Source: Blastococcus saxobsidens DD2
GTDB lineage: Bacteria > Actinomycetota > Actinomycetes > Mycobacteriales > Geodermatophilaceae
Assembly: GCF_000284015.1 (NCBI RefSeq)
Contig: NC_016943.1
Coordinates: forward strand, 723,541-787,540
Direction of reading: 5' to 3'
Length of the DNA: 64,000 nt
Both the position numbers and the translations under genes were made by a program. This document shows positions 26,592-35,649 of the stretch, one piece after another. Each line of letters opens with the position of its first letter. The stretch's first letter is position 1. Under the pieces are notes generated by a model. That model was not told the origin of the DNA. It did no database searches and was given only the letters and a program-made list of their open reading frames with translations.

Positions 26592-27816
26592 GGTCTGCGT
26601 CCGGTGCGGCAACCGGCTTCCCGGACGGGTGTCGCAGGACCGGGTCGCTGCTCGCCACGGTCGTGGGCGGCTGGACGGCGAGCCCGGTGCGGTCGACTGC
26701 GCCGCGGGTTTCTCGTGGAGCCGCGGAGCTCGAGCTCCGGACAGGCGGACGCCACGTACGGAGCAGTACCAGCGCGACAGTTTCGAACTGCACCGCAGAC
26801 GTCATGTCCCGCAGCTCGCGCAGCTGCTCGGCGGTCACGCGACCGGCCTCGGCCACGAGGAGGAGGCCGTCGTGGCCGGCCGCCAACCGGCGCCAGTCCC
26901 GGAGGGCGTCGGCGGGAGCGGCCACTTCCAGCCGGACGAGCTCGCCGTGGCCGGCGCCCTTCGGCTGACCCGCGAGGACGGCCGGGACGCCACGGGCGGA
27001 CAGCTCCGTGGCGACGAGGGCGAGCACTCGGGTCAGGGCGGCCTCCTTACCGCTGGCGGGGGACACGGCCAGCAGGCGCACCGGACGTTCGTGTGCGAGT
27101 GCTTCGAGCTGCCGGATCAGTCCGGACACGGCGTTGTCCGCAGTGGCGGCGCGGCCCACGCGTGGCGCGTGGATGACGAGTTCTGCGCCGGCATCGCCCC
27201 AGGCCGCACGCACGTCCTCATCGGTGTACACGGCATCGCTCATCCGGCTGCGCACGATGGCGAGAGCCAGCCCGAGAGAGAGGCCGACCACGAACCCGAG
27301 CGTGAGCAGGAGGCCCGTATCCGGTGACACGGGGTCCGCCGGAACCGCCGCGGGGTCGGTCACCGTCAGGGTCACCGGTGAAGAACCGGCGGTCGACGTC
27401 TCGAGTTCCTCCATCACCTCGCCGAATTCGATGGCCACGGCGTTCGCGACCTCGGTGGCCCACTCCGGCGAGGCGGAGGTGACCGAGATGGTGATCCGGG
27501 ACGTGTCCACCGGGTTGACGGCCGTGACGGCGTCGCGGAGCCGGCTGAAGGAGATGTCCAGCTCGAGCTCGTCGATGACGGGCTCGAGCACGGTGAGGCT
27601 GCGCGCGATCTCCGGATAGCTGCGGACCCGCTGATTGACGAACTGTGAGCCGCTGGTGCCCTCGATGGAGCTGGCCACGAAGACTCCGGCGGTAGCGCGG
27701 TAGACCCGAGGCGAGACCTGGATGACGAGGACGGCGAGGAGCAGACCGACGATGGTCATGGCTACCCACGTCCGCCAGTACCGGTGGAGTGCCGCCAGAT
27801 AGTCACGCAATTCCAT
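26575..27816 (-). CDS. Wzz/chain-length determinant protein with degenerate tyrosine-kinase-like C-terminus
   Basis: 413 residues. The N-terminus MELRDYLAALHRYWRTWVAM enters a membrane segment (about 18-37), then a periplasm-type Wzz domain ending in the Pro-containing second membrane segment (VPADPVSPDTGLLLTLGFVVGLSLGLALA, about 165-190). This topology is that of CapA/Wzz regulators of chain length. The cytoplasmic remainder resembles a BY-kinase (LLAVSPASGKEAALTRVLALVATELS, HDGLLLVAEAGRVTAEQLRE), but the P-loop is degenerate (SPASGKEA, no GKS/T) and no Tyr cluster ends the protein. It is transcribed opposite to its neighbours. Confidence 0.85.
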   Translation of the reverse strand: MELRDYLAALHRYWRTWVAMTIVGLLLAVLVIQVSPRVYRATAGVFVASSIEGTSGSQFVNQRVRSYPEIARSLTVLEPVIDELELDISFSRLRDAVTAVNPVDTSRITISVTSASPEWATEVANAVAIEFGEVMEELETSTAGSSPVTLTVTDPAAVPADPVSPDTGLLLTLGFVVGLSLGLALAIVRSRMSDAVYTDEDVRAAWGDAGAELVIHAPRVGRAATADNAVSGLIRQLEALAHERPVRLLAVSPASGKEAALTRVLALVATELSARGVPAVLAGQPKGAGHGELVRLEVAAPADALRDWRRLAAGHDGLLLVAEAGRVTAEQLRELRDMTSAVQFETVALVLLRTWRPPVRSSSSAAPRETRGAVDRTGLAVQPPTTVASSDPVLRHPSGKPVAAPDADLSQRR

Positions 27817-28123
27817 CGTTCCGCCCTGCCCTCGTTCGCCTCAGCCGCCGACGCGGCACATGCCGCACGGGCGCCCCGCCCGCGGGGGCTGTGGGAAGGC
27901 TAGGACCGCGAGACGTCGACCACTCGGCGAGCGGGGGGAGGCCTCACTCCATCGAGCGGGGCCTGGGGGACGGGAATCACGACCGTCAATCCGATCGGGT
28001 GAAGTAGGCGCAACCCATCACGCTGGGTCACCGAATCCGACTACGGTGCGTCACAGGCCATCGAACACGTGGCCGGGCGACGGTGCCCCGACGGGCGCCG
28101 GATCGGACGGGGGAAGAATCGGC
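27817..28123. other. 307-bp divergent intergenic region
   Basis: It separates the start of the Wzz-like gene (minus) from the cytidylyltransferase gene (plus). I see no gene in it. TACGGT at 28042-28047 is a possible -10 box for the rightward gene, and GGGGGAAG near 28110-28117 is its ribosome binding site. No clear inverted repeat operator is visible. Confidence 0.4.
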
Positions 28124-28573
28124 ATGACCGTGATCGGATATGCGCCAGGCGCATACGACCTGTTCCACGTCGGGCACCTGAACATCCTCCGGCACGCCTC
28201 GGAGAGCTGCGACCGCCTGATTGCCGGAGTCGTCTCCGACGAGATGCTGCTGCTGACCAAGGGCCGAGCCCCGGTCGTCCCGCTCGCGGAGCGGATGGAG
28301 ATCGTCCGCAGCCTCCGCTTCGTCGACGACGTGCACGCGGAGGTCCTCCCGGACAAGATCGACACCTGGCGGGACGTCCGGTTCGACGTGATCTTCAAGG
28401 GCGACGACTGGCGGGGCACGCCGAAGGGCGACCGCCTGGAGCGCGATTTCGCCGAGGTCGGCGTCGAGGTGCGGTACTTCCCGTACACGATGCACACCTC
28501 GAGCACGGCCCTGCGCAGGGCGCTGGCCGCCATCGAGGCGCAGGAGCCCGCGGCCCGAGCTCTCATCTCCTGA
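28124..28573 (+). CDS. Cytidylyltransferase, glycerol-3-phosphate cytidylyltransferase-like
   Basis: 149 residues, the whole length of a TagD-type nucleotidyltransferase. Motifs are GYAPGAYDLFHVGHLNILR (the HxGH nucleotide site), VPLAERMEIVRSLRFVDDV, VIFKGDDWRGT and the ISTTxR-like HTSSTALRR. It would activate an alcohol phosphate as a CDP derivative. Together with the CDP-alcohol phosphotransferase at 14538 it suggests that a CDP-activated alcohol is used in this locus. The real substrate (glycerol, ethanolamine, ribitol or other) is not readable. ATG 28124 follows GGGGGAAG. Confidence 0.85.
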   Translation: MTVIGYAPGAYDLFHVGHLNILRHASESCDRLIAGVVSDEMLLLTKGRAPVVPLAERMEIVRSLRFVDDVHAEVLPDKIDTWRDVRFDVIFKGDDWRGTPKGDRLERDFAEVGVEVRYFPYTMHTSSTALRRALAAIEAQEPAARALIS

Positions 28574-28614
28574 CCGGAGCCGGACGGCGGGCGGCAGCAC
28601 CGGAAGCGGCCATC

Positions 28615-28676
28615 TAACCTGGGAGATCGGCACCGCCGCGACCGGCGGCGCGTGTGCCGCCGACAGATCTCCAGGA
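28615..28676 (+). promoter_or_regulatory. Promoter and structured leader of mfd
   Basis: TAACCT at 28615-28620 is a plausible -10 box. Directly downstream, GGAGATC at 28622-28628 is the exact complement of GATCTCC at 28666-28672, closing a GC-rich leader hairpin that ends at the AGGAG ribosome binding region. Confidence 0.4.
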
Positions 28677-28688
28677 GTGGGAAACCCC

Positions 28689-31600
28689 GTGACCTTGCGC
28701 GGCGTGCTCGACGTCGTCCTCACCGACCCCGGCATGGCCCGCGTGGTCGCCTCGGCCGGGCGCGCGTCGCTCGCCGTCACCGCTCCGCCGCCGGTCCAGC
28801 CCCTCGTCGCCGCCGCGCTGGCCGCGCGGCAGCCGGGGGCGGGCGTGCCGGTCCTCGTCGTCACTGCCGGCGAGCGGGACGCCGACGCGACCGCGGACCT
28901 GCTCCGCTGCTTCGTGCCGGACCGGCGGGTCGAGGTCTTCCCGGCCTGGGAGACGCTGCCCCACGAGCGCATGAGCCCCCGGGCGGACACCGTCGGGCGC
29001 CGGCTGGCGGTGCTGCGCGACCTCACCCACCCCGGCGCGAACGGCACGATCGACGTCCTGGTCGCTCCGGTCCGGAGCGTGCTGCAGCCGCTGGCCCCTG
29101 GGCTCGGCGACCTGGTGCCGGTGGAACTGGAGCCGGGGGACTCCGCGGAACTGGACGGCGTCGCCCAGGCACTGTCCGACGCCGCCTACACCCGGGTGGA
29201 GCTGGTCGAGAAGCGCGGCGAGTTCGCCGTCCGCGGTGGGCTGCTCGACGTCTTCCCGCCCACCGAGCCGCACCCGGTGCGGGTGGAGTTCTGGGGTGAC
29301 GAGGTCGACGAGCTCCGCTACTTCTCCGCCGCCGACCAGCGCTCGCTCGACGAGCGCCCCGACCGGCTGTGGGCACCGCCCTGCCGCGAGCTGCTGCTCA
29401 CCGACGAGGTGCGGGCCCGTGCGGCGGCGCTGGCGGTCGAGCACCCCGGCCTGATCGAGGTCCTGGGCAAGCTCGCCGAGGGCATCGCCGTCGAGGGCAT
29501 GGAGTCGCTGACCCCCGCCCTGATCGGCGACGAGGCCATGCAGCTGCTCACCGACCTCGTGCCGGCGGGCACGCACGTCCTGGTCTCCGACCCCGAGCGG
29601 GTGCGCAGCCGGGCGGCGGACCTGGTGCGCACCGCCGACGAGTTCCTCGCCGCCTCGTGGGCGACCGCCGCGGAGGCGGGAGAGGCGCCGCTGGACCTCG
29701 GTGCGTCCGCCTTCCGCGACCTCGCCGACGTCGAGGCCGGCGCGCGCACCCGCGGGCTGCCGTGGTGGACCACCGGGGTGTTCGCGCTCGGGGGTGGGCT
29801 GGGGGACGAGGGCACGGCCGACGAGGGCCAGGTGACCCTCGACGCGACTCCGGTCGAGCGGTTCCACGGCGACCAGGGCGCCGCCGTGGAGCGGATGCGC
29901 GGCTGGCACCGCGACGGCTGGCGGGTCGTCGTCACCTTCGCCGGCCCCGGCCCCGCCCAGCGGGCCGCCGACCAGCTCACCGAGACCGAGCTCGGCGTCC
30001 GGCTGGTGCCCGACGTCGCCACCGCCCCGGACGCCGGGCTGACCCACGTCACCCAAGGCAACCTCGAGGCGGGGTTCGCCTTCCCCGGTGTCGGCCTGGC
30101 GCTGGTCACCGAGCACGACCTGACCGGTCAGCGCGGCACGACGATGCGCGACGCGGTGAAGATGCCCGCGCGGCGGCGCAACGCCGTCGACCTGGTGCAG
30201 CTGCAGCCGGGTGACCTCGTGGTCCACGAGCAGCACGGCGTCGGCCGCTACATCGAGATGATCAGCCGCACGGTCAACGGCGGTCAGCGCGACTACCTGA
30301 TCGTCGAGTACGCCCCGTCGCGGCGGAACCAGCCGCCGGACCGGCTGTTCGTGCCGACCGACGCGCTGGACCAGCTCACCCGCTACGTCGGCGGCGAGGC
30401 CCCCGCGCTGTCCAAGCTCGGTGGCGCCGACTGGCAGAAGACCAAGAGCTCGGCCCGCAAGGCGGTCAAGCAGATCGCCGGCGAGCTCATCCGGCTGTAC
30501 TCCGCGCGCATGGCCACCCAGGGGCACGCCTTCGGGCCCGACACCGTCTGGCAGCGGGAGCTGGAGGACGCCTTCCCGTTCCAGGAGACGCCCGACCAGC
30601 TGGCCGCGATCGACGAGGTCAAGGCAGACATGCAGCAGACGGTGCCGATGGACCGGATCATCTGCGGCGACGTCGGCTACGGGAAGACCGAGATCGCGAT
30701 CCGGGCCGCCTTCAAGGCGGTGCAGGACGGCAAGCAGGTCGCCGTCCTGGTGCCGACGACGCTGCTGGCCAACCAGCACGTCAAGACCTTCTCCGAGCGG
30801 GTCGCGCAGTTCCCGGTGACGGTGAAGGTGCTCTCCCGGTTCCAGTCGGACAAGGAGACCACCGAGATCCTCCGGCAGCTCGCCGCCGGCGAGATCGACA
30901 TCCTGGTCGGCACGCACCGGCTGCTGCAGCCGACCACCCGGTGGAAGGACCTCGGGCTGGTCATCGTCGACGAGGAGCAGCGCTTCGGCGTCGAGCACAA
31001 GGAGTACCTGAAGACGATGCGGACGGCGGTCGACGTCCTGTCGATGTCGGCCACCCCCATCCCGCGCACCCTGGAGATGAGCCTCACCGGCATCCGCGAG
31101 ATGTCGACGATCCTCACCCCGCCCGAGGAGCGGCACCCCGTGCTCACCTACGTGGGCGCCTGGAGCGACAAGCAGATGGCCGCCGCGATCCGCCGCGAGC
31201 TGCTGCGCGACGGCCAGGTCTTCGTCATCCACAACCGGGTGCAGTCGATCGACAAGGCAGCGGCGAAGATCCGCTCCCTGGTGCCCGAGGCCCGGATCGC
31301 CGTCGGGCACGGGCAGATGAAGGAGCACGAGCTCGAGCGGATCATGGTCGGCTTCTGGGAGAAGGAGTACGACGTCCTGGTCGCGACGACGATCGTCGAG
31401 TCGGGCCTGGACATCCCGAACGCCAACACGCTGATCGTCGACCGCGCCGACACCTTCGGGCTCTCCCAGCTGCACCAGATCCGCGGCCGGGTCGGCCGGG
31501 GCCGGGAGCGGGCCTACGCCTACTTCACCTACGACCCCACCCGCACGCTCACCGAGACCTCGGTCGACCGGCTGACCACCATCGCCAACAACACCGACCT

Positions 31601-32246
31601 CGGCGCCGGCATGGCGGTGGCGATGAAGGACCTGGAGATCCGCGGCTCGGGCAACCTGCTCGGCGGCGAGCAGTCCGGGCACATCGCCGGTGTCGGCTTC
31701 GACCTCTACGTGCGGCTGGTCGGCGAGGCCGTGGCCGACTACCGGGCGCAGGTCACCGGCGAGGAGGCGCCCGCCGAGCCGGTGGAGGTCCGCGTCGACC
31801 TGCCGGTGGACGCGCACCTGCCGCACGACTACGTGCCCGGCGAGCGGCTGCGCATGGAGGCTTACCGCAAGGTGGCCTCGATCCAGGACGACGAGCAGGC
31901 GCAGGCGGTGCTCGACGAGCTCACCGACCGGTACGGCGCCCCGCCGGCGCCGGTGCTCAACCTGCTGGCCGTGGCCCGGTTCCGGGTCGCGATGCGGGCG
32001 CTCGGCGTCACCGAGGTGTCGCTGCAGGGCCGCACCATCCGGATCGGCCCGGTCGACCTGCCGGAGTCCAAGCAGATGCGGCTCGCCCGGCTGGCCGACG
32101 GCGCGTCCTACAAGGCCGCCGTGCGGACCATCTCGCTCAAGGTGCCGGTGGGCCCCGACCGCCGCACCCCGCTGCGCGACGTCGCCCTGCTGGAGAACCT
32201 GCACTCGGTGCTGCGCGCGGTGCTCGACCAGCCGGTCGCTGCGTAG
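28689..32246 (+). CDS. mfd: Transcription-repair coupling factor Mfd
   Basis: SF2 translocase that removes RNA polymerase stalled at DNA lesions and recruits UvrA. The 1185-residue length is normal. Order: UvrB-like N-terminal part (PAWETLPHERMSPRADTVG, KRGEFAVRGGLLDVFPPTEPHPVR), the CarD-like RNA polymerase interaction domain (LQPGDLVVHEQHGVGRYI, about residue 503), helicase motifs I (ICGDVGYGKTEIAIRAAF, about 657) and II (DEEQRFG, about 761), SATPIPRTL, the TRG region (IRGRVGRGRERAYAYF) and the C-terminal domain. GTG 28689 gives TLRGVLDVVL, the usual start; GTG 28677 is 12 nt upstream and abuts the ribosome binding site. Confidence 0.96.
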   Translation: MTLRGVLDVVLTDPGMARVVASAGRASLAVTAPPPVQPLVAAALAARQPGAGVPVLVVTAGERDADATADLLRCFVPDRRVEVFPAWETLPHERMSPRADTVGRRLAVLRDLTHPGANGTIDVLVAPVRSVLQPLAPGLGDLVPVELEPGDSAELDGVAQALSDAAYTRVELVEKRGEFAVRGGLLDVFPPTEPHPVRVEFWGDEVDELRYFSAADQRSLDERPDRLWAPPCRELLLTDEVRARAAALAVEHPGLIEVLGKLAEGIAVEGMESLTPALIGDEAMQLLTDLVPAGTHVLVSDPERVRSRAADLVRTADEFLAASWATAAEAGEAPLDLGASAFRDLADVEAGARTRGLPWWTTGVFALGGGLGDEGTADEGQVTLDATPVERFHGDQGAAVERMRGWHRDGWRVVVTFAGPGPAQRAADQLTETELGVRLVPDVATAPDAGLTHVTQGNLEAGFAFPGVGLALVTEHDLTGQRGTTMRDAVKMPARRRNAVDLVQLQPGDLVVHEQHGVGRYIEMISRTVNGGQRDYLIVEYAPSRRNQPPDRLFVPTDALDQLTRYVGGEAPALSKLGGADWQKTKSSARKAVKQIAGELIRLYSARMATQGHAFGPDTVWQRELEDAFPFQETPDQLAAIDEVKADMQQTVPMDRIICGDVGYGKTEIAIRAAFKAVQDGKQVAVLVPTTLLANQHVKTFSERVAQFPVTVKVLSRFQSDKETTEILRQLAAGEIDILVGTHRLLQPTTRWKDLGLVIVDEEQRFGVEHKEYLKTMRTAVDVLSMSATPIPRTLEMSLTGIREMSTILTPPEERHPVLTYVGAWSDKQMAAAIRRELLRDGQVFVIHNRVQSIDKAAAKIRSLVPEARIAVGHGQMKEHELERIMVGFWEKEYDVLVATTIVESGLDIPNANTLIVDRADTFGLSQLHQIRGRVGRGRERAYAYFTYDPTRTLTETSVDRLTTIANNTDLGAGMAVAMKDLEIRGSGNLLGGEQSGHIAGVGFDLYVRLVGEAVADYRAQVTGEEAPAEPVEVRVDLPVDAHLPHDYVPGERLRMEAYRKVASIQDDEQAQAVLDELTDRYGAPPAPVLNLLAVARFRVAMRALGVTEVSLQGRTIRIGPVDLPESKQMRLARLADGASYKAAVRTISLKVPVGPDRRTPLRDVALLENLHSVLRAVLDQPVAA

Positions 32247-32306
32247 CGGGCACCGCCCGGGGCGGCGTGCGGCGCCCGTCACAGCAGGTGTGGGAGTCTG
32301 CCGGGC

Positions 32307-33308
32307 GTGCTGATCCGTCGCGCTGCCCGCTCGTGTGCCGCCGTGTTCCTGGTCGCCGTCGCGTTGGCCGGGTGCCGCTCGGCACCTGACGTCGCCGCCT
32401 ACGTGGGCGAGGAGCAGATCAGCGTCGACGAGTTGCAGGCCGAGATCGACGAGCGGCTGGCCGACGAGCTCGTCGCGGCGTCGGCCGAGGGCCGGGAGGA
32501 CGAGTTCACCCGCGCGGTGCTGGGGCTGCTGCTGGAGGGCGCGGTCCACGACGCCGCGGCGGAGCGCTACGGGGTGCGGGTCACCGACCGCGAGGTGAAC
32601 CGCCGGATCGAGGAGCTGCTGGGCAGCGACGACCCCGAGGCCGTCTACGACCGGCTCGCGCAGCAGGGGGTCAGCCGCGCGGACGTCCGGGAGAACGTGC
32701 GCCAGCAGCTGGTGCGGCGGGAGATCGCCGAGGCCGAGGGCCGCGCGGAGGGGCTGGACACCGCGGCGCTGCGGGCCCGCTACGAGGAGGTCCGCGAGGA
32801 GCTGGCGCAGGTGGAGTTCGGCTACATCACCGTGTCCGACCAGGTGGCGGCCGACGCTCTGGTCGAGCAGCTCACCGCGGACCCGGCCGCCTACGCCGAG
32901 CTGGCCGCCGGGTTCCCGGGGCAGTACACGCTGCCCGCGCTGGAGCGGCGGGCGGCCGCGGAGCTGCCCTCGGCGCTGGCCGAGCCGCTCACCGCGGCCG
33001 CCCCGGGCACCGCCGTCGCCGTCCCCGTGCCCGAGGTGGGTGGCGTCGTCGTCGGGTTCCGGGCGGGCACGGTCTACCCCTCCTTCGAGGAGCTCCGGCC
33101 GCAGCTCGAGAGCGAGGCCCTCGAGGCGGTCGAGGCGGAGGTGCAGCCGCTGCTGGCCGAGGTGCGGACCGATCTCGGCATCACCGTCAACCCGCGGTAC
33201 GGCGTCCTGGAGGAGGGCCGGCTGCTGCCGCCCGGGAACGGTGGTGTCGTGCGGATCCTGGAGGAGTCGGCCGCCGCGTCGCTGCCCGGCGTTCCTTCGG
33301 CAGACTGA
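32307..33308 (+). CDS. SurA-like lipoprotein (SurA N-terminal domain / peptidyl-prolyl isomerase-like)
   Basis: 333 residues. A lipoprotein signal peptide ends in the lipobox LAGC (Cys near residue 23). It continues with a SurA_N-type helical chaperone region (VAAYVGEEQISVDELQAEID, NRRIEELLGSDD, REIAEAEGRA) and a shorter parvulin-like C-terminal part (VEFGYITVSDQVAADAL through VVVGFRAGTVYPSFEELRPQL). It probably assists folding of exported proteins outside the membrane. Position between mfd and mazG is conserved in actinobacteria. GTG 32307 is the only start that keeps the signal peptide. Confidence 0.85.
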   Translation: MLIRRAARSCAAVFLVAVALAGCRSAPDVAAYVGEEQISVDELQAEIDERLADELVAASAEGREDEFTRAVLGLLLEGAVHDAAAERYGVRVTDREVNRRIEELLGSDDPEAVYDRLAQQGVSRADVRENVRQQLVRREIAEAEGRAEGLDTAALRARYEEVREELAQVEFGYITVSDQVAADALVEQLTADPAAYAELAAGFPGQYTLPALERRAAAELPSALAEPLTAAAPGTAVAVPVPEVGGVVVGFRAGTVYPSFEELRPQLESEALEAVEAEVQPLLAEVRTDLGITVNPRYGVLEEGRLLPPGNGGVVRILEESAAASLPGVPSAD

Positions 33309-33312
33309 CCGG

Positions 33313-34242
33313 GTGCCCGTCGCCCGCGCCGTCACCGTCAGCCCCCGTCTCCCCGGCCTGCTGAGCCCGGCCGGTTGGCGGGCGGTCTCCGCCGGCGGAG
33401 CGCTCGCCGCGCTGCCGGGGGCCGGCGGCACGGCCGCGGCGCTGCGTGCCGAGGGCTTCGCCGTCACCGACGTCCCCGACGCGGCCGCCGCCGGCGCCCT
33501 GCCCGGCGACGTCGTGCTGCTCACCCCCGCCTCGGAGCCGGTCCCGGGGGTGGAGACGGTCGACGGGGCCCCCGAGCCGGCCGGGGCCCGGCTGCTCGAC
33601 GTCGTGGCAGTGACGGACCGGCTGCGCTCGCCCGGCGGCTGCCCCTGGGACGCCGAGCAGACGCACGCCTCGCTGCGCGGCTACCTGCTGGAGGAGGCGC
33701 ACGAGGCCTACGACGCGATCGTCGACGAGGACCCGACCGCCATGCGCGAGGAGTTGGGCGACGTGCTCCTGCAGGTGGTCTTCCACGCCCGGGTCGCGGC
33801 CGAGGCGGGGGCGCCGCGCCGGTTCGACGTGGACGGCGTGGCCGGTGACCTGGTGGACAAGCTGGTCCGCCGGCACCCGCACGTGTTCGGCGACGCGGGT
33901 GACGCGGGGCCACGCCCGGACATAGCCCAGGTGGAGGCCGGCTGGGAGGCGATCAAGCAGGCCGAGAAGCAGCGCCGCTCGCCGACCGAGGGGGTCTCCC
34001 GCTCGCAGCCGGCGGCCTCGTGGGGCGCGGCGCTGGTCCGCCGGGCCGGCCGGGCCGGACTGCCCACCCCAGCGGCGGCCGAGCTGTCCGCGCAGAGCCC
34101 GGAGGAACTGGGCGAGCGGCTGCTCGCGGTCGTGGCGGCGGCCGAGGCCCGGGGCTGGGACGCCGAGGACGCGCTGCGCGAGGCGGTCCGCCGGTACGCC
34201 GGCGAGCTGGACGCCGAGGCGGCCGACCGCGCCCGGCGCTGA
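33313..34242 (+). CDS. mazG: Nucleoside triphosphate pyrophosphohydrolase MazG
   Basis: Hydrolyses (d)NTPs, including damaged ones, to monophosphates. The MazG domain starts at about residue 95: VTDRLRSPGGCPWDAEQTHASLRGYLLEEA with the EExxE metal-binding helix, REELGDVLLQVVFHA with the downstream ExxD pair, then VRRHPHVFGD and VEAGWEAIKQAEK. The first ~90 residues are an Ala/Gly/Pro-rich extension known from actinobacterial MazG proteins. GTG 33313 is 4 nt after the preceding stop. 309 residues. Confidence 0.9.
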   Translation: MPVARAVTVSPRLPGLLSPAGWRAVSAGGALAALPGAGGTAAALRAEGFAVTDVPDAAAAGALPGDVVLLTPASEPVPGVETVDGAPEPAGARLLDVVAVTDRLRSPGGCPWDAEQTHASLRGYLLEEAHEAYDAIVDEDPTAMREELGDVLLQVVFHARVAAEAGAPRRFDVDGVAGDLVDKLVRRHPHVFGDAGDAGPRPDIAQVEAGWEAIKQAEKQRRSPTEGVSRSQPAASWGAALVRRAGRAGLPTPAAAELSAQSPEELGERLLAVVAAAEARGWDAEDALREAVRRYAGELDAEAADRARR

Positions 34243-34283
34243 CCGTGCCGGTGCACGGACACCGCAGGCCCTAGCGTGGTCGG

Positions 34284-35612
34284 GTGGTACCCCTCGTGTC
34301 CGCAGGAAGGAGCGTCGCCCTGTCCGAGCCGGCCCCCGCGTCCGCACCGCTCGCCGCCGCCGTCGAGGAGGTGGAGAGCCTGGTGCCCGACGACACGTGG
34401 CAGGTGCTGGCGCTCGTCGCTGCCGCCGCGCTCGCCGCGTGGCTGGTCGGCGTCCTGATCGGCGTCCTGGTGCGCCGGCTGGCCCGCACGTCGGTGGTCG
34501 CCGCCGACCTGTCCCGTCGCGGCCGGACGCCGCTGCGCACCCTGCTGGTCCTCATCGCCGTCACGGTGGTGCTGGACGCCGGGCCCGAGCTGGGCGGCTG
34601 GCGGGATCCGGCGGTGCGGGTGCTCGGGCTGGCCCTGATCGCGACCGTCGGCTGGTTGCTGACGGTCGCGGTGCAGGTGGCCGCGGACCTGGCGCTGGCC
34701 CGGTACGACGTCGACGTCGTCGACAACCGGCACGCCCGCCGGGTCCGGACGCAGATCGGCCTGCTGCGCCGGTTGGCGATCGTGCTGGTCGTCATCCTGA
34801 CGGTGGGCGCGATGCTGCTGACCTTCCCGACCGCCCGGGCCGCCGGCGCCGGCATCCTGGCCAGCGCGGGGGTCATCTCGATCGTCGCCGGCCTGGCCGC
34901 GCAGACCTCGCTGGCCAACGTCTTCGCCGGGCTGCAACTGGCCTTCACCGACGCGATCCGGGTGGACGACGTCGTGGTGGTCGAGGACGAGTGGGGGCGG
35001 ATCGAGGAGATCACGCTGACCTACGTCGTCGTCCACATCTGGGACGACCGCCGGCTGGTCCTGCCGTCGACCTACTTCACCACCACCCCGTTCGAGAACT
35101 GGACCCGCAAGGAGTCGGCCGTCCTCGGCGCGGTGGAGCTGGACGTCGACTGGACGGTGCCCTTCGACGACATGCGCACCGAGCTGCACCGGCTGCTGGA
35201 GGACGAGGGCGGCCGCGGCCCGGAGCTCTGGGACCGCCGGGTGGGCGTGCTGCAGGTGACCGACGCGGTCGGCTCGGTGGTGCGGGCGCGGGTGCTGGTG
35301 AGCGCGCAGGACGCCGGGACCCTGTTCGACCTGCGCTGCCATGTGCGCGAGCAGCTGGTCGGCTGGCTGCAGCGGGAGCACCCCTCGGGGCTGCCGCGGG
35401 TGCGCGTCGAGGGGGCCGCCGCCGCCCCGTCGGCCGCGCGGGCGGACCGGCGAGCGGCCGCGCCGTCGGCGACCGACAGCTCGCTGTTCACCGGGAGCAC
35501 CGAGGCGCGGGAGCGTTCCCGGGCCTTCGCCGGCCCCAGCCAGGAGGAGGTCGCCGACCGCGACACCACTCCCGGACCCCCGGACGAGGACCACCCGGCG
35601 CGCGGCAGCTGA
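34284..35612 (+). CDS. MscS-family small-conductance mechanosensitive channel
   Basis: 442 residues. About four membrane segments end in the pore-lining helix (AGAGILASAGVISIVAGLAAQ, then TSLANVFAGLQLAFTDAIRV, the conserved MscS stretch), followed by the beta domain (VDDVVVVEDEWGRIEEITLTYVVV, LVLPSTYFTTTPFENW) and a Pro/Arg/Ser-rich cytoplasmic tail of about 70 residues. It releases osmolytes on hypo-osmotic shock. GTG 34284 is supported by TAGCGT ending 7 nt upstream (leaderless pattern); a CTG at 34320 preceded by AGGAAGGAG is an alternative. Confidence 0.9.
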   Translation: MVPLVSAGRSVALSEPAPASAPLAAAVEEVESLVPDDTWQVLALVAAAALAAWLVGVLIGVLVRRLARTSVVAADLSRRGRTPLRTLLVLIAVTVVLDAGPELGGWRDPAVRVLGLALIATVGWLLTVAVQVAADLALARYDVDVVDNRHARRVRTQIGLLRRLAIVLVVILTVGAMLLTFPTARAAGAGILASAGVISIVAGLAAQTSLANVFAGLQLAFTDAIRVDDVVVVEDEWGRIEEITLTYVVVHIWDDRRLVLPSTYFTTTPFENWTRKESAVLGAVELDVDWTVPFDDMRTELHRLLEDEGGRGPELWDRRVGVLQVTDAVGSVVRARVLVSAQDAGTLFDLRCHVREQLVGWLQREHPSGLPRVRVEGAAAAPSAARADRRAAAPSATDSSLFTGSTEARERSRAFAGPSQEEVADRDTTPGPPDEDHPARGS

Positions 35613-35649
35613 GCGCGGCGCGGTGCGGTGCCCCGGACCCGGGTCGCCG

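Noticed and set aside
11636..28573. Secondary-metabolite cluster (PKS/NRPS or terpene).
   Set aside because: No carrier-protein, ketosynthase, condensation or terpene synthase domain; the genes are those of surface polysaccharide synthesis.
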